A stretch of 64,000 nucleotides of DNA from Vombatus ursinus (lineage: Eukaryota > Chordata > Mammalia > Diprotodontia > Vombatidae). This document shows positions 11,172 to 21,695 of the stretch, in pieces (position 1 is the stretch's first letter; each line of letters starts with the position of its first letter). The stretch is taken from NCBI RefSeq assembly GCF_900497805.2, contig NW_020954585.1, forward strand, positions 45,047,631 to 45,111,630, written 5' to 3'. The notes under the pieces were generated by a model, which saw nothing but the letters and a program-made list of their open reading frames with translations, did not search any database and was not told where the DNA came from. The position numbers and the translations under genes are program-made.

Positions 11172-11265
11172 TGAGATATTAACTCACTTGGCCAAGGTCA
11201 CAGAGCTAGCAAAAACCAGAACACAAAGACTCAGACTCTGGCCTCCAAATTCATGTCCCATTTTC
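11172..11265 (-). mobile_element. MIR fragment
   Basis: ACTTGGCCAAGGTCACAGAG and ACTCAGACTCTGGCCTCC, reversed. Confidence 0.5.
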
Positions 11266-11423
11266 TTTCCATAATATGAGCACTGTAACTGAAATAACAT
11301 ATTATCTTACCTGGGAAGGAGAACACATTAGCAGAGCTTAATTTACCTGATTAAACCAAGGTCACTCATTGATCTTATCAAAGTTCTGATGAAATGGGAC
11401 ATGGAGAGGCTAAGTTTCTAGGT

Positions 11424-11676
11424 AGGGCAGCTAGGTGTCACAGTGGATGGAGTGCCAGGCCTGGATTCAGAAAGACTCATCTTCCTGAGTTCAAATCCAG
11501 TCTTAGACACTTACTAGATGTGTGACCCTGGGCAAGTCACTTAACTGTTTGCCTCAGTTGCTCATCTATAAAATGAGCTTGACAAGGAAATGGCAAATCA
11601 CTCCAGGATCTTTGCCAAGAAAACCCCCAACAGGGTCACAGAGAGTAGGACATGACTGAAAAATGACTCAACAACA
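11424..11676 (+). mobile_element. MAR1 SINE
   Basis: GGGCAGCTAGGTGTCACAG to GGACATGACTGAAAAATG, full length with RTE-like tail. Confidence 0.86.
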
Positions 11677-11714
11677 AGTTCTAGGAGGGGAGAATGTCAG
11701 GAGGCCCTTCATCA

Positions 11715-11910
11715 GGATGATAGGATTTAGAGCTAGAAGGAACTCCAGCAATCATTTAATCAAAATCCCCTCATTTTACAGATGAGGAATCTGAAACCCA
11801 GAGGGTTAAGTAACTTGGTTCATGGTCACACTAATAGTAAGTAGCAGTCAGGATTTGAACCTAATCCTCTGATTCCAAACTTAGCACTTGCTCCACCATA
11901 CCATATTGCT
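11715..11910 (-). mobile_element. MIR
   Basis: GATAGGATTTAGAGCTAGAA, CCTCATTTTACAGATGAGGA and TCCACCATACCATATTGCTT, reversed, near full length. Confidence 0.75.
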
Positions 11911-12207
11911 TGGGAGGGATGTTGAGTAGATAAGAACCAGCTGGAGGGCACCAAATGCCAAGAATGGAGGAATTAGGAGTGAAGAGGAATTTTTAGTGGT
12001 GAATGGGGAACCACCCAAACTCCAAGAAGAAGAGCAAGTAAGACAAAATTCTCCTTTCTGATTTTACAAAGATTGGCCGTGGTACTCTTCTCCCCCTAGG
12101 AGGAAGACAGGTTGACCACAGAACTGAATTAACTGTCATGGTAGGTAGAGGATGCTTTCTTCAGTCTGGTGTTTGCCTATGTGTGAATGGGGAGTAGGAG
12201 GGGGTCC

Positions 12208-12385
12208 TCTCTCTCTCTCTCTTGTTCTCTCTCTGTCTCTCTCTCTCTCTGTGTCTCTCTGTCTCTGTCTCTCTGTTTCTGTCTCTCTGTTTCTATCTCT
12301 CTCTGCCTCTGTCTCTCTGTTTTTCTTTCTCTCTCTCTGTCTCTGTCTCTCTGCTTCATCTGTCTCTTTCTGCCTCTCTGTTTCA

Positions 12386-12416
<31 letters not shown>

Positions 12417-12431
12417 CTCTCTCTCTCTTTC
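12208..12431 (+). repeat. TC/TCTG pyrimidine tract followed by (TG)n
   Basis: About 165 bp of imperfect TCTCTG and CTGTTTC units, then a pure TG run at about 12389-12416 and more TC. Long frames over it are chance products of the repeat. Confidence 0.95.
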
Positions 12432-12718
12432 ACAGGTAGTATCACCTTTAAGCAGGTCAGGTAGGGCAGCTACCTCAGGGGCTCCAGGACGCCAAGCCAC
12501 TAAGGCAGTTTTCCCCATGAGTCTTAAGGCAAATGCACATTTATCCTCTAGAGAAATCATCTAATGAGCAGGGATTTGTTTCAATAAAAGTAGACTGGGG
12601 TGCTGGTCAGATTTTTATGAGGGAGGTTCCTTGATGGAAGATATCTATAGAAGACAAGACTGGATTTCAGTTTTCTTGTCTCTGCCACACCTAATAATAA
12701 TAATCTTATTGTTCTGGG

Positions 12719-13068
12719 ACTGTGATTTCATTGCTATAAGGAACCGGGAGTTCTCTCTGCCAATAGTGGAAACTCACTCCACCTTTGGAGATTAACTCAT
12801 CTCTAACTTGAAATCTTCTAGCACCAAAAGCCGAAGCAATTGGCCTGTAGTCACAGAGCTGGGAAGTGTCTCACAGCTAGCAAGTAACAGCATTTCACAC
12901 TGATGTAACACTTGATGGCTTGCAAAGTACAAGAAGTGAGTAGTGTTAATATTATCCCCATTTCTGCACAAGGAAACAGGCCTAGTACATGATCAAATAA
13001 AACCCAGGTCTTCTTCTTCAAAGTCCAATGCTCCCTCTCTCCTGTCCCATGCTGCTTCCAAGGTTTGA
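12719..13068 (-). mobile_element. SINE-like repeat and CORE-SINE, adjacent
   Basis: About 12719-12870 starts with CTGTGATTTCATTGCTATAA as at 4090 and holds a short GTCACAGAGCTGGGAAG end. About 12890-13068 is a diverged CORE-SINE (GATGGCTTGCAAAGTAC, AAGGAAACAGGCC). Confidence 0.5.
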
Positions 13069-13069
13069 G

Positions 13070-13660
13070 GCGCTAACTGGAATTATAGTTGGCTGAATCA
13101 GTAGCCAGGGCCTTAAACAGAGACTTCGTGCTGAGATGGCTGTTTGCTTGGGGCAGGTTCCTGGAACAGGTCTCCTATGACTGGGTCACCCCTAAGTGTT
13201 TCTGCCCCAAGCTGGGACCTATTCTTCTTCTCTGGAGAGAATTATTTCATGGGCACCAAATTTTCTACTATCAAGATCCCCTCCTGTGCCCCAGATCCAG
13301 CCTGGACATGCCTGCCACCCACACTAAGCAAGGTTTCAGGGACCTCTCAGAACTACGTCATTGATCTTCCTGTCTTCCCATCTCCCTGTCCCCCCTTTTT
13401 TATTGGACACATTTTCAAAAAACAATTACTCATCCACTGGAGACAGACAAGTTAAAGACTTGTAAAGCGGACTCCTTCGTAGCTGAGGAAGAGCTCCAAA
13501 CTATCACAACCTCAATCCCCTTTCTTCATCAGTATCACACTTCCTGACTGAATTGACCCACCGAACCAGGAAGTCCCTCTTATGTTGAATCCATCTCTTA
13601 GGCCGAATCTCCTATGCATATGAAATGTCTTCTCTCCGCCAGGCCCAAAGGACATGGATT
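13070..13660. other. Non-repetitive stretch
   Basis: Moderate GC. Two overlapping plus-strand frames of 91 and 103 codons in different phases are open at 13089-13455, with no domain resemblance and no clear splice context. Confidence 0.35.
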
Positions 13661-13664
13661 TAGA

Positions 13665-13835
13665 GCAGTAAGGGGTCTCAGAAGCCATCTTGTCCAATCC
13701 TCTCATATCACATATATGGAGACTGAGGCCCAAAAAGGTTAAGTGACTTTTCCAAGGTCAATGGGTAGTAAATGATAGAACTTTTTTTTGAGTTCTGAAC
13801 CCAGGCTACAAATCTAGAGATCTTTCCTCTGGACT
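13665..13835 (-). mobile_element. MIR
   Basis: GGATTTAGAGCAGTAAGGGG, TGGAGACTGAGGCCC and GTTAAGTGACTTTTCCAAGG, reversed. Confidence 0.65.
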
Positions 13836-13884
13836 AGATTTCGATGCATTGGGAATTACTCAGGAAGATAAGTAATTGGTCTCA

Positions 13885-14035
13885 TAAACTCCTGTAATCT
13901 TAAAGAGGCTTTAGCTACCACCTAACCAATCCTTCCATTTGACAAAAGAGGAAACTGAGGTCAAAAAATTTTAAGTGATTTGGCCAAGGTCACAGAATGT
14001 CAGTGCAGACCAGAGACTAAAACCCAGGTCAATAA
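13885..14035 (-). mobile_element. MIR
   Basis: CATTTGACAAAAGAGGAAAC, TTGGCCAAGGTCACAGAATG, reversed. Confidence 0.6.
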
Positions 14036-14194
14036 ATCCAAAAGTATTTATTAATTGACCACTACATGCCAAGCACTGTTCTAAGCACTGGGGATTCAAA
14101 GACAAGATGAAACTCTCCCTGTTTTCATTCTGTTGGGAGAGAGAATGTACAACATTCATAAATATAGACTGAATGAATACCAGAAAGCTATCAT

Positions 14195-14415
14195 GGAGTC
14201 AGGAAATTATTTTTAAATCAGGCCTCAGACACTGCTAGCTGTGTGACCCTGGACATGTCACTTAACCTCTGTTTGTCTCAATTTCCTCATCTATAAAATG
14301 AGGGTAATAATAGTACTTACCTCCCAGAGTTGTGATGAGGATCAAATGAGATTATTGTAAAGCACTTAGCATAGTGCCCGGCACATAATAAACACTATAT
14401 AAATGTTAGCTATTT
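14195..14415 (+). mobile_element. CORE-SINE
   Basis: GCTAGCTGTGTGACCCTGGA, TCCTCATCTATAAAATGAGG, and a 3' part with AAGCACTTAGCATAGTGCC and ATATAAATGTTAGC. Confidence 0.75.
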
Positions 14416-14481
14416 AAATAAATACAAGGTAATTTAGGGAGAAGGGAGTCAGCATTCAGAGGGAATTGAGAAAGATTTCAA

Positions 14482-14620
14482 GGGGTAGCTAGGTGGTGCA
14501 GTGGATAGAGCACCAGCCTTGGGGTCAAGAGGACCTGAATTCAAATCAGGCCTCAGAAGCTTACTAACTGTGTGACCCTGGGCAAGTCACTTAACCCCAA
14601 TTGCCTTCCGAAAAAAAAAA
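14482..14620 (+). mobile_element. WSINE1-like SINE
   Basis: GGGGTAGCTAGGTGGTGC to CTTAACCCCAATTGCC and poly(A). GAGAAAGAT.. CAAG recurs on both sides (14468 and 14643), a likely target duplication. Confidence 0.85.
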
Positions 14621-14689
14621 GGAGAAAAGAAAGAAAGAAAAGAGAAAGATAACAAGTAGGAGGCAGTGCTTGATCTGAGTCTTGAAAAA

Positions 14690-14925
14690 AATACAAGACT
14701 CTTTGAGGTAGAGATGAAGGAAAGCATTCCAAGCATGGGAGACAGCCAATATGCAGGCACAGAGATTAGAAATTAGGTGTTGTGTGAGGAACAGTAAGGC
14801 CAGTTTGATCAGCCCAACAAGTATGGGAAAGGGATTAACATAAGACCCAAAAGGTAGACTGAGGCTAGGTTTTGAAGGACTTTAAAAGCCAGAAGAGTTT
14901 ATATTTTATCCTGACTCAGGTCTCC
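14690..14925 (+). repeat. Old high-copy mammalian repeat, class not assigned
   Basis: GAAAGCATTCCAAGCATGGG, GAGGAACAGTAAGGCCAG and GGACTTTAAAAGCCAGAAGA resemble a repeat common in mammals that I cannot assign to a class. Pieces of the same element are at 35250-35350 and 38020-38640. Confidence 0.45.
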
Positions 14926-15259
14926 TGACTCCTAGCCCGTCTATTCCCTGCCCATGATTTCCGTCCTCAGTGTAAAGTCCAGGTATACTAAAAAGCATGA
15001 AGAGTGAATTGGAAAACTGAGCAGTCAACAGATTCAGAATCCAAGAGTATGCCTTCTAGCCTTGGTTATAATTAGTTACCAGAACAATTGCTGAACACTG
15101 GGGAAAGGGCACTGATTTCTACCTAATGTTCACAGCCAGTAGGCTTTCTTCCAAAGACTCTTTTCCCTTCACCCTCTTCTGTGGGCAGATCTGTCCTCTG
15201 TGAGAGGGTAACCCCAAGATCAATTCTGGGGCTTGGGGGTTGGGGGCCTGGGAATCAAT

Positions 15260-15440
15260 ACATATGGGTTTTTGGTCCCAGTTTTGCTAACTCCTTGCAC
15301 AGGCTTTTCAGCTTCCTCATTTGTGAAACCAGTGGGTTGGGTCAGGTGATCTCTCATCAAGCTCTGATGGTCTATGTTCGAAGGCCCCTTTAGCTCTGAG
15401 ATTTTGTGTTCTGTGCTCCAAGATCTCTTTCTAATGATCA
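15260..15440 (+). mobile_element. MIR
   Basis: GCTTCCTCATTTGTGAAACC, GTCAGGTGATCTCTCATC, with a second MIR-like end at 15390-15430. Diverged. Confidence 0.5.
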
Positions 15441-16081
15441 TTCCTCATGCTAAGGCCCCTCTGGATTCTAAAATTCCATTATCTAAAGATTCTGACCTTC
15501 TGGGCTTCTGTAAAAGATACAAAGAATACTCTCTGTATCTCCAAAAGGCAGCAAACATTTATTAAATACTTACTACATGCTGGGCACTGTGTTACTCTCT
15601 GGGGATACAAACAGATACAAAGAATCTTCTTTTCCTTAACCTGTGGCAGGCTTGAAGATGAGGATTCTGGGAAGATGTTAAAGAAGTAAGGCAGGGAGAG
15701 TGGCAGAATTTTCTGACATCAGGCTCATGGGGAAATGATCTGGTTTCTAAGGGGACCCCAAATTCACATTCATAATATCTGGTCCTAGACCCTGTATATT
15801 CCAGTAGAGACAGGGAGTGGGAGAGCAGAAATAGGAAACCAGACAGAATCCAGGGGGGTGGAGAGGGAGAAACTCACAAGAAGTCTCATTGAAGAAACCT
15901 CTGCTTACATCCTTACTTCCAAACCTGAGGGGCAGAGATGGGAAGGGCTGTCTAAGTTACTCCACCCTCACTTTGAAACTGAGGCAAAATATTTTTTTTT
16001 TTGAGGCAGAATATTCTTAACAAATAGAAAAACAGAAAGAAAAAAATTGTTCCCTGCGCGTTTCTGAAACACATACACAAA

Positions 16082-16102
16082 ACACACACACACACACACA
16101 CA
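16082..16102 (+). repeat. (CA)n microsatellite
   Basis: ACACACACACACACACACAC just beyond the candidate minus-strand splice donor at 16155. Confidence 0.9.
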
Positions 16103-16154
16103 TCTCCCAGAGATCTAGCCTTCAAGGCATACGCTCTCACAACCTCTTCCTTAC

Positions 16155-16500
16155 CTTGGAGAGAAAAGATGCCGATGAGCCGAGGCAGGGGCTGGATGCT
16201 CAGTCCTGGCCGAGCTTAGTTCATGGACTCTGAACAGTCAACATGAACCGACTCTGGGGACTGAAGACAGAAGTTATGAGTTCTCTCTCTGAAGTAATCC
16301 GACTTCCCTTTCCCTCCCCGAGAGAAGCAACCACTTCCTTGTGTGGGCGTTGGGGGATGCAGCCCCAGCGAGCTGCCGGCTTGCCCTGCCTTGCCTCCCG
16401 CCCTCCCTTCCTCCTGCTCTCGCTCCCGCCTTCCTTCCCTCCCTCTCGCACTCCCTCCTTCCTTCTCTACTGCTCGTAGTGCTGTGAAGGGCTGTGCCAG
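16155..16500 (-). promoter_or_regulatory. ARPC1B: Candidate promoter and noncoding first exon, possibly ARPC1B
   Basis: Against a CpG-poor background, about 16160-16700 carries roughly 20 CpGs, for example around CCGGC, GGGCG and AGCGCC. On the minus strand the patch is purine-rich (GGAGGGAAGGAAGG-like), has an ETS/PU.1-type AAGGAAGTGG near 16340, no TATA box, and ends at 16155 in CTCCAAG|gtaagg, a near-consensus splice donor. In other mammals ARPC1B lies downstream of ARPC1A in the same orientation and has a noncoding first exon. Position and strand fit. No ARPC1B coding exon is present down to position 1, so intron 1 would exceed 16 kb. Two tiny overlapping upstream ORFs (16244-16221 and 16224-16216) would lie in this exon. 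The gene assignment is inference; the transcription start is not defined. Confidence 0.45.
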
Positions 16501-16899
16501 GCTGCCTGCACCCTGACCACTTTCCCTCCTGCTCTTGGAAACGCAGAGGGAAAGGTGTTTCACACCCTTCAAGCGCCTCCGATGACTCCGGGAGATGCTA
16601 AGAAGGCACATCAATTCATCTAAACCCAAAGCAGCCAGCAACCCCACCCCACTCACTCACCCGGAGTTGCAGCAGAGGGTTTTCCAGGGCAGCCTCTACC
16701 CAGAGTGAAATTTGGAGACAACCAGCTAGAACCCAAATGCCACGTCTGCCCCTCTCCACCCCATCCCCCTGGAGAGTTTCATACCAGTGTGGACTTCACA
16801 ACTTCAGAAGTCTGTGGTTTGTGGTAGGGTTGGGGGATGGGGGCCATGGGGGGAGGAGGAGGATGTTAACAGCAACCAGGAGTCTTCTCATTCTTAATG

Positions 16900-17060
16900 C
16901 TCTCCCCCTCATCAAATGCATTACCTTGTGGAACAGTAGAGAGCTGACCTCAAAGACATGGGTTCAAATTCTGTCTCCGATACATATTGGATGCGTGATC
17001 CTGGGCAAGGCAAGTGGCTTCTCTATTAAGTTACAGAGAAGATACAAACTTGCAGAAGTA
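16900..17060 (+). mobile_element. MIR
   Basis: GAACAGTAGAGAGCTGACCT, ATGGGTTCAAATTCTGTC and GATCCTGGGCAAGGCAAG. Confidence 0.55.
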
Positions 17061-17249
17061 GAGGGAGTTTCCTGATCTGTGAGTTCCCTAGACCAGTGAA
17101 ATCCCAAATCTAGGTGTGATCCTTCCTAAGTTTATCTCTAAGTTGTCTCTCCCCAGGAGAATATCTTTGAGGACAGGGACTATTTTCTTTTGGTCATGGT
17201 ATCTCAAGTGCGTGCTGAAAGAAAAATGCTAAGTTGATTTTAAAACACC

Positions 17250-17410
17250 ACAATAAGATTTAAAGCTGAAAGGACTCTTGCCTGGTAACCTCGTTCACTT
17301 CCCCCCACCTCATCGCAATCATACAGATCTGGAGACTGTGAAAGGAAGTGATTCACCCGAGGTCACAGCCAGCAAGTCTTAGAGCCAAAAATCGAACCTG
17401 GGTCTTCTGA
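17250..17410 (-). mobile_element. MIR
   Basis: AAGCTGAAAGGACTCTTGCC, CCCGAGGTCACAGCCAGC and GAACCTGGGTCTTCTGAC, reversed. Confidence 0.6.
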
Positions 17411-17414
17411 CTAA

Positions 17415-17495
17415 AGAGAGTGAGGGGGAGAGGAAGATGAAAAGAGAGGGAGGGAGAAAGAAAGGTGGGGGGGAGGGGAAAGAGGAGGGGAGTAT
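17415..17495 (+). repeat. Purine-rich GA tract
   Basis: GAGAGGGAGGGAGAAAG-type units between two MIR copies. Confidence 0.8.
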
Positions 17496-17497
17496 AA

Positions 17498-17692
17498 AAG
17501 AATGGATGTTAGGTTTACAGTCAGAGGACCTGGGTTCAAATCCTAACTCTGCTATTTTACACCTACACGATCCTGGGCAAATCACTTAGCCTCTTTTTTA
17601 TGACTCAGTTTCCTCATCTGTAAAATGAAGGAGTTGGACTAAATGGCCTCTAACATCCTTTCTAATTCGAAATCTATGATCCTATGATAAGA
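17498..17692 (+). mobile_element. MIR
   Basis: GTCAGAGGACCTGGGTTCAA, TCCTCATCTGTAAAATGAAG, GAGTTGGACTAAATGGCC and AAATCTATGATCC, near full length. Confidence 0.8.
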
Positions 17693-17749
17693 CTGACAGA
17701 ACTGGAACCTGGAATTTCTGAACTGTGTAGTTTTCAGAAATAGTAAAAT

Positions 17750-17950
17750 AATCATGGAGTTTTAGAGCCTCTTAGACCATCTAGATCAGAGATTGGAAGA
17801 AGCCTCCACCATGTAGTCCAAATATATCCACCCTCAGGCCCTGCTTCACAGAGGAGGAAACTGAAGCCCCAGCGGTCTAAATGATACGTTTAAAATTGTA
17901 TGAGTCAGTGTCAAACCGGTACAAGAACCTAAATCTCTTAACTGCTCAAT
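17750..17950 (-). mobile_element. MIR
   Basis: TTCACAGAGGAGGAAACTGA and TGAAGCCCCAGCGGTC, reversed and diverged. Confidence 0.55.
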
Positions 17951-17959
17951 GCTTCAAAA

Positions 17960-18625
17960 CACATTAAAACAAATCATTTTCTCTCCCACAGATTGGCCAG
18001 AATGGACAGAGACCAGGGTCTCCCTTGCCTCACTTCTGGGGTACATCACAGGCCCAGAGATCAGGAGCTCAGCAGTTTGAGTAAAACCAATGATAAGCAG
18101 CAAAACTGGCTCTTTAAACCAGTCTGACTCCCAAAATTCATCCGAGGCTTAATCCCTCACATTCCTGACCTGTTTACCACTTCTCACCGTGTGCATAGCT
18201 GAGTTTTGAAGTGATTGCACAATTCTATCACCTCCGTGCTCTGGCCGCAACCAAACTCCCTCCTGCTCAGGCCTGGTACCCCCAGACCCTAGCTCCACAC
18301 TCAGCTCACGGCTTCCTGTGGTTGCTGAGTGGCTTCTGAAGAACAAGGACCAATGGGCAGACTGAGGGGTGGGGTAGGGCAAGGAAGAGTAGTCCCATAA
18401 AGGAACCATTGTCCCTTTCTTTCCATGAGCCTGAGATAAAAGGCCTCCTTTCCATCTGAGGTAAGCCACAGGGCCAAAGGCTTTGCAGACTTGGAACTAT
18501 TCCTAGGCTCAGGCATCTCCCAATACAGACCTACCAAACATGCCTTCCATTCTCCTACCCCAATTCACAGTAATCATCCATGAGGGGGGTCCCTTCTCCA
18601 GCTTTCATGTTTAGAATAAATGCAT
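17960..18625. other. Non-repetitive stretch
   Basis: No repeat recognised. Minus-strand frames of 106 and 78 codons overlap in different phases and show no family motif. Confidence 0.35.
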
Positions 18626-18628
18626 AGT

Positions 18629-18765
18629 GGAGCAGCTAGGTGGCGCATTGGGTAGAGCACTGCCCCTAGAGTCAGGAGGACCTAAGTTCAAATCCAACCT
18701 CAGATACTTACTAGCTGTGTGACTCTGGGCCAGTCACTTAACCCCTATTGTCTCCAAAAAACAGT
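18629..18765 (+). mobile_element. WSINE1-like SINE
   Basis: GGAGCAGCTAGGTGGCGC to CACTTAACCCCTATTG. AAATGCAT occurs just before and just after it. Confidence 0.85.
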
Positions 18766-19011
18766 ATGGTGAAAAATGCATGAGATTCACAAACTCAGCA
18801 TCATCCTCAACTCCCCAGCTTCTTTCCTCGCCTTATAGCCAGTTCATTGCCAATCTTGTTGAGTCTACCTCCAAGCATTTATCCCATACATTCCCCTTAC
18901 CTCTATGCACATAGATGCTATTTTAGGCCCTTGTTTCCTATTTCCTGGGCTATCATAATCTTAACTGGCCTCTTAGTCTCAAATCTTTCCGACTCATGTT
19001 ATCCTGCAGCT

Positions 19012-19195
19012 TCTTTGTTGGACTTGGAGTCAGGAACACCCATGTTCAAATCTAGCCTCAGATGATCACTAGCTGTGTGACCTTGGGCAAGTCATTTAAC
19101 CTCTCCGTGCCCCAGTTCCTTTATCTGTAAAATGAGGGGATTGTCCTACACGGCCTTTAATGTCACTTCCTGCTCTAAGTCTATGATCCCACAAT
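19012..19195 (+). mobile_element. MIR inserted in or next to L2
   Basis: GTGTGACCTTGGGCAAGTCA, GCCCCAGTTCCTTTATCTGT and GGATTGTCCTACACGGCC, ending TCTATGATCCC. Confidence 0.75.
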
Positions 19196-19472
19196 TTTTC
19201 TGAAGAGCAGGTCTGGTCATGTTGCTCACTCATTCAGTAAACTCCAGTGGCTCCCTATTACATCTGCTATAAATTCTGGTTGGCATATAAAACCCTTCAT
19301 AAACTGGCTCCAACCTACCTTTGTAGCCTTATTGCAAAATTGTTCCCCCTCACATACCCTGCTGTCCTATGAAACTAACCTTCTTCCTGTTCCTCATATG
19401 AGGCACCTGATCTTGTCCTGAGGTCTAGCATGCATTCTCCTTTGAGAACCCCTAGTCTCCTTTAGGACTCAC

Positions 19473-19632
19473 CTTTCTTTTTTTCTTTTTTTTGGTGAGG
19501 CAATTGGGGTTAAGTGACTTGCCCAGGGTCACACAGCTAGTAAGTATCAAAGTGTCTGAGGCTAGATTTGAACTCAGGTCCTCCTGACTCCAAGGCCAGT
19601 GCTCTATCCACTGTGCCACCTAGCTGCCCCTT
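19473..19632 (-). mobile_element. WSINE1-like SINE inserted in an L2
   Basis: Reverse SINE with GGCAATTGGGGTTAAGTGAC and TGTGCCACCTAGCTGCCCC. GGACTCACCTTTC before and AAGACTCACCTTTC after form the target duplication, and the L2 continues on the far side. Confidence 0.88.
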
Positions 19633-19694
19633 AAGACTCACCTTTCACAAGAGACAATTCCTGGTCTCTCAGCTGCTAGTGCCTTTTCCCTGTC

Positions 19695-19928
19695 CTGTCG
19701 TGTTCTGTTCATTTCAGTTGTGTCCAACCTTTGTGACCCCATTTGGGATACTGGAGTGGTTTGCCATTTCCTTTTCCAGTTCATTTTACAGATGAGGAAA
19801 CTGAGGCAAACAGGGTGAATTGACTTGCCCAGGGTCACACAGCTAATAAGTGTCTAAGGCTAGATTTGAACTCCGGTCTTCCTGACTCTAGGCCTGGTGT
19901 TCTATCTATTGTGCCATCTAGCCACCCC
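19695..19928 (-). mobile_element. MAR1 SINE inserted in an L2
   Basis: CATTTCAGTTGTGTCCAACC, GGATACTGGAGTGGTTTGCC and TGCCATCTAGCCACCCC in reverse. L2 sequence continues on both sides. Confidence 0.85.
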
Positions 19929-20067
19929 ATCCTGCCTCCCTCTGCCCTAGTCCCCCAAATCATTGTGTATCTATTCTGCTTATACCTGTATATGTACATA
20001 TTATATCTCCAGATAACATGGGCAAGAACTGTTTCAATGATTCAATAGTAGTTGCTTGAGAAATGTT

Positions 20068-20325
20068 TGGGCAGCTAGATGGTGCCATAGTGCAGAGTGC
20101 CAAGCCTGGAGTCAGAAAGACTCATCATCCTGAGTTCAAATCCAATCTCAGACACTTACAAGCTGCATGATCCTGGGCAAGTCACTTCACTGTGTTTGCC
20201 TCAGTTTCCTCATTTGTAAAATGAGCTGGAGAAGGAAATGGTGAGCCACTCCAGTATCTTTGCCAAGAAAACTCCAAATGGGGTCACGACAAGTCAGACA
20301 CTACTGAACAACACAACAAAAGAAA
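20068..20325 (+). mobile_element. MAR1 SINE
   Basis: GGGCAGCTAGATGGTGCC to AAATGGGGTCACGACAAG and CTACTGAACAACACAAC. Confidence 0.85.
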
Positions 20326-20327
20326 TA

Positions 20328-20364
20328 TTTGTGGAAGGAAGGAAGAAAGGAAGGAGGGAAGGAA
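20328..20364 (+). repeat. (GGAA)n microsatellite
   Basis: GGAAGGAAGGAAG units with GAAA and GAGGG interruptions, between MAR1 and a CORE-SINE. GGAA arrays can bind ETS factors. Confidence 0.9.
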
Positions 20365-20612
20365 GGAAGCATTTATTAAGCGCTATGTGCCATACACTGT
20401 GCTAAGAATTTTACAAATTTTGTCTCATTTGATCATCACAACAACTCTGGGAGGGAGGTGCTAGTATGAGTCCCCATTGTACAATGAGGAAGCTGGAGCA
20501 GACAGAGGTTAAGCAACTTGCCCAGAGTTACACAGTGAGTGTCTGAGGTCAGATTTGAACTCAGGTCTTCCTGACCCCAGGCCCAGCACTCTATCCACTG
20601 TATCATGGACCC
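20365..20612 (-). mobile_element. CORE-SINE, near full length
   Basis: AGCATTTATTAAGCGCTATG, GTCTCATTTGATCATCACAA, then CAGGTCTTCCTGACCCC and CTATCCACTGTATCATGG, reversed. Confidence 0.78.
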
Positions 20613-20619
20613 AGGAGGA

Positions 20620-21085
20620 AAAAGATCTGTGTTCTAATCCTGGCTCTATGATTAACTCATGGTGTGCTCTCAACTGAACTGTGATTAGAAATTTTGGAGC
20701 CGGGGGAAGCTTCCCAAAACACTACAACAAATCACCTTTTTATGCAAATTCAGTAGGGCTAAATGAGGATGGAAATACCCTATGACACAAGGTCCTATGG
20801 TGGGAGAGAACCCCTAGAAAACAAAGTCCCCCACAGTAGGGAGGGACAGTGGAGTCAAGGGGAGACAGATCCCTGGACAGCTTGAGCCTGGTGTTAGGGA
20901 GAAAGGGAAAGGGGCCAAGATGGGAAGGAAATCCCATGAAGTGTGGCCCATGTGGGAAGGAAGCTTACCGTTTAGTAGCTTCCTGTCTTAACTAATGTTC
21001 TTGTTAAGTGTTGAATTCAGTAGTTTCTATCTTCTAAGAATTTGGTAACAAATTTCAAATTTCAGTGCCCTGTGACAAAGTCTAC
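20620..21085. other. Non-repetitive stretch
   Basis: A short MIR-like start at 20620-20690, then sequence in which I see nothing. Confidence 0.35.
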
Positions 21086-21089
21086 CCTA

Positions 21090-21240
21090 CCCTACCCTAG
21101 TTATCCTTCTGGCCCTTTAGGCAAGTCTTTTATCTTGCTTCTCAGTTTCCTCACCTGTAAAATGGTGATGATAATCCAGCCTTACTCATCTTTCAGGATT
21201 TGGGTGATAATCAAATGAAAGTGAGAGGAGAAGGTAAAAA
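21090..21240 (+). mobile_element. CORE-SINE fragment
   Basis: TTCTCAGTTTCCTCACCTGT and AAAATGGTGATGATAATCC. Confidence 0.6.
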
Positions 21241-21519
21241 CATTATTCCAATATAAATGTCCATTGCCTTTAGATTCCAAATAGTTTAATTTCATAAGCA
21301 TTTTTAAATTATAGTGAGCACCTATCACATAGCAAAGGCACTGGGCTAGACTTTGTGGCTGGATACAGAAAGATGTAAACCTCTAGGGGCTTATGGTCTA
21401 CTTTGGGAGAATAGTCAAACACACAGGAAACACTCAGAGAGTAATATAAATATACCGCTAAATGCCAAACAAATGAATATTACAGACAGTAGGTACTGTA
21501 GAATTCAGAGGGAGAGAGA

Positions 21520-21695
21520 ATCATAGTCTTTGGGAAGGAAGGAACTTCAGATAAAATCACATAATCCAACCCCCTCATTTTACACATGAGGAAATTGGAG
21601 TCTGGAGAGTTGAAGGGCCTTGTTCGTGGCAGAGACACAGAGATTTGAAATCAGGCCTTCTACTGCCTGGTCCAGTGATCCATCATATGCTGCTT
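21520..21695 (-). mobile_element. MIR
   Basis: AATCCAACCCCCTCATTTTA and CACATGAGGAAATTGGAG, ending CATATGCTGCTTCC, reversed. Confidence 0.65.

Larger units (their letters stand above)
18830..20066 (+). mobile_element. L2 LINE 3' part, split by three SINEs
   Basis: L2 segments are 18830-19011, 19196-19472, 19633-19694 and 19929-20066. Signature text includes AAACTCCAGTGGCTCCCTAT, AAACCCTTCATAAACTGGCT and CCAACCTACCTTTGTAGCC. The inserted SINEs are MIR (19012-19195), WSINE1 (19473-19632) and MAR1 (19695-19928). Confidence 0.72.

Noticed and set aside
12152-12564. Several 80-127 codon frames on both strands
   Set aside because: They translate the TC/TG microsatellite into Ser-Leu or Arg-Glu repeats and have no other coding support.
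1-16000. ARPC1B coding exons
   Set aside because: I looked on the minus strand for MAYHSFLVEP, HAWNKDRTQ, NEKKFAVGSG and LKDLKIK coding sequence and found none.
16216-16656. 146-codon minus-strand frame over the CpG patch
   Set aside because: It is a purine-rich frame over the presumed promoter. Composition explains the absence of stops, and it has no domain.
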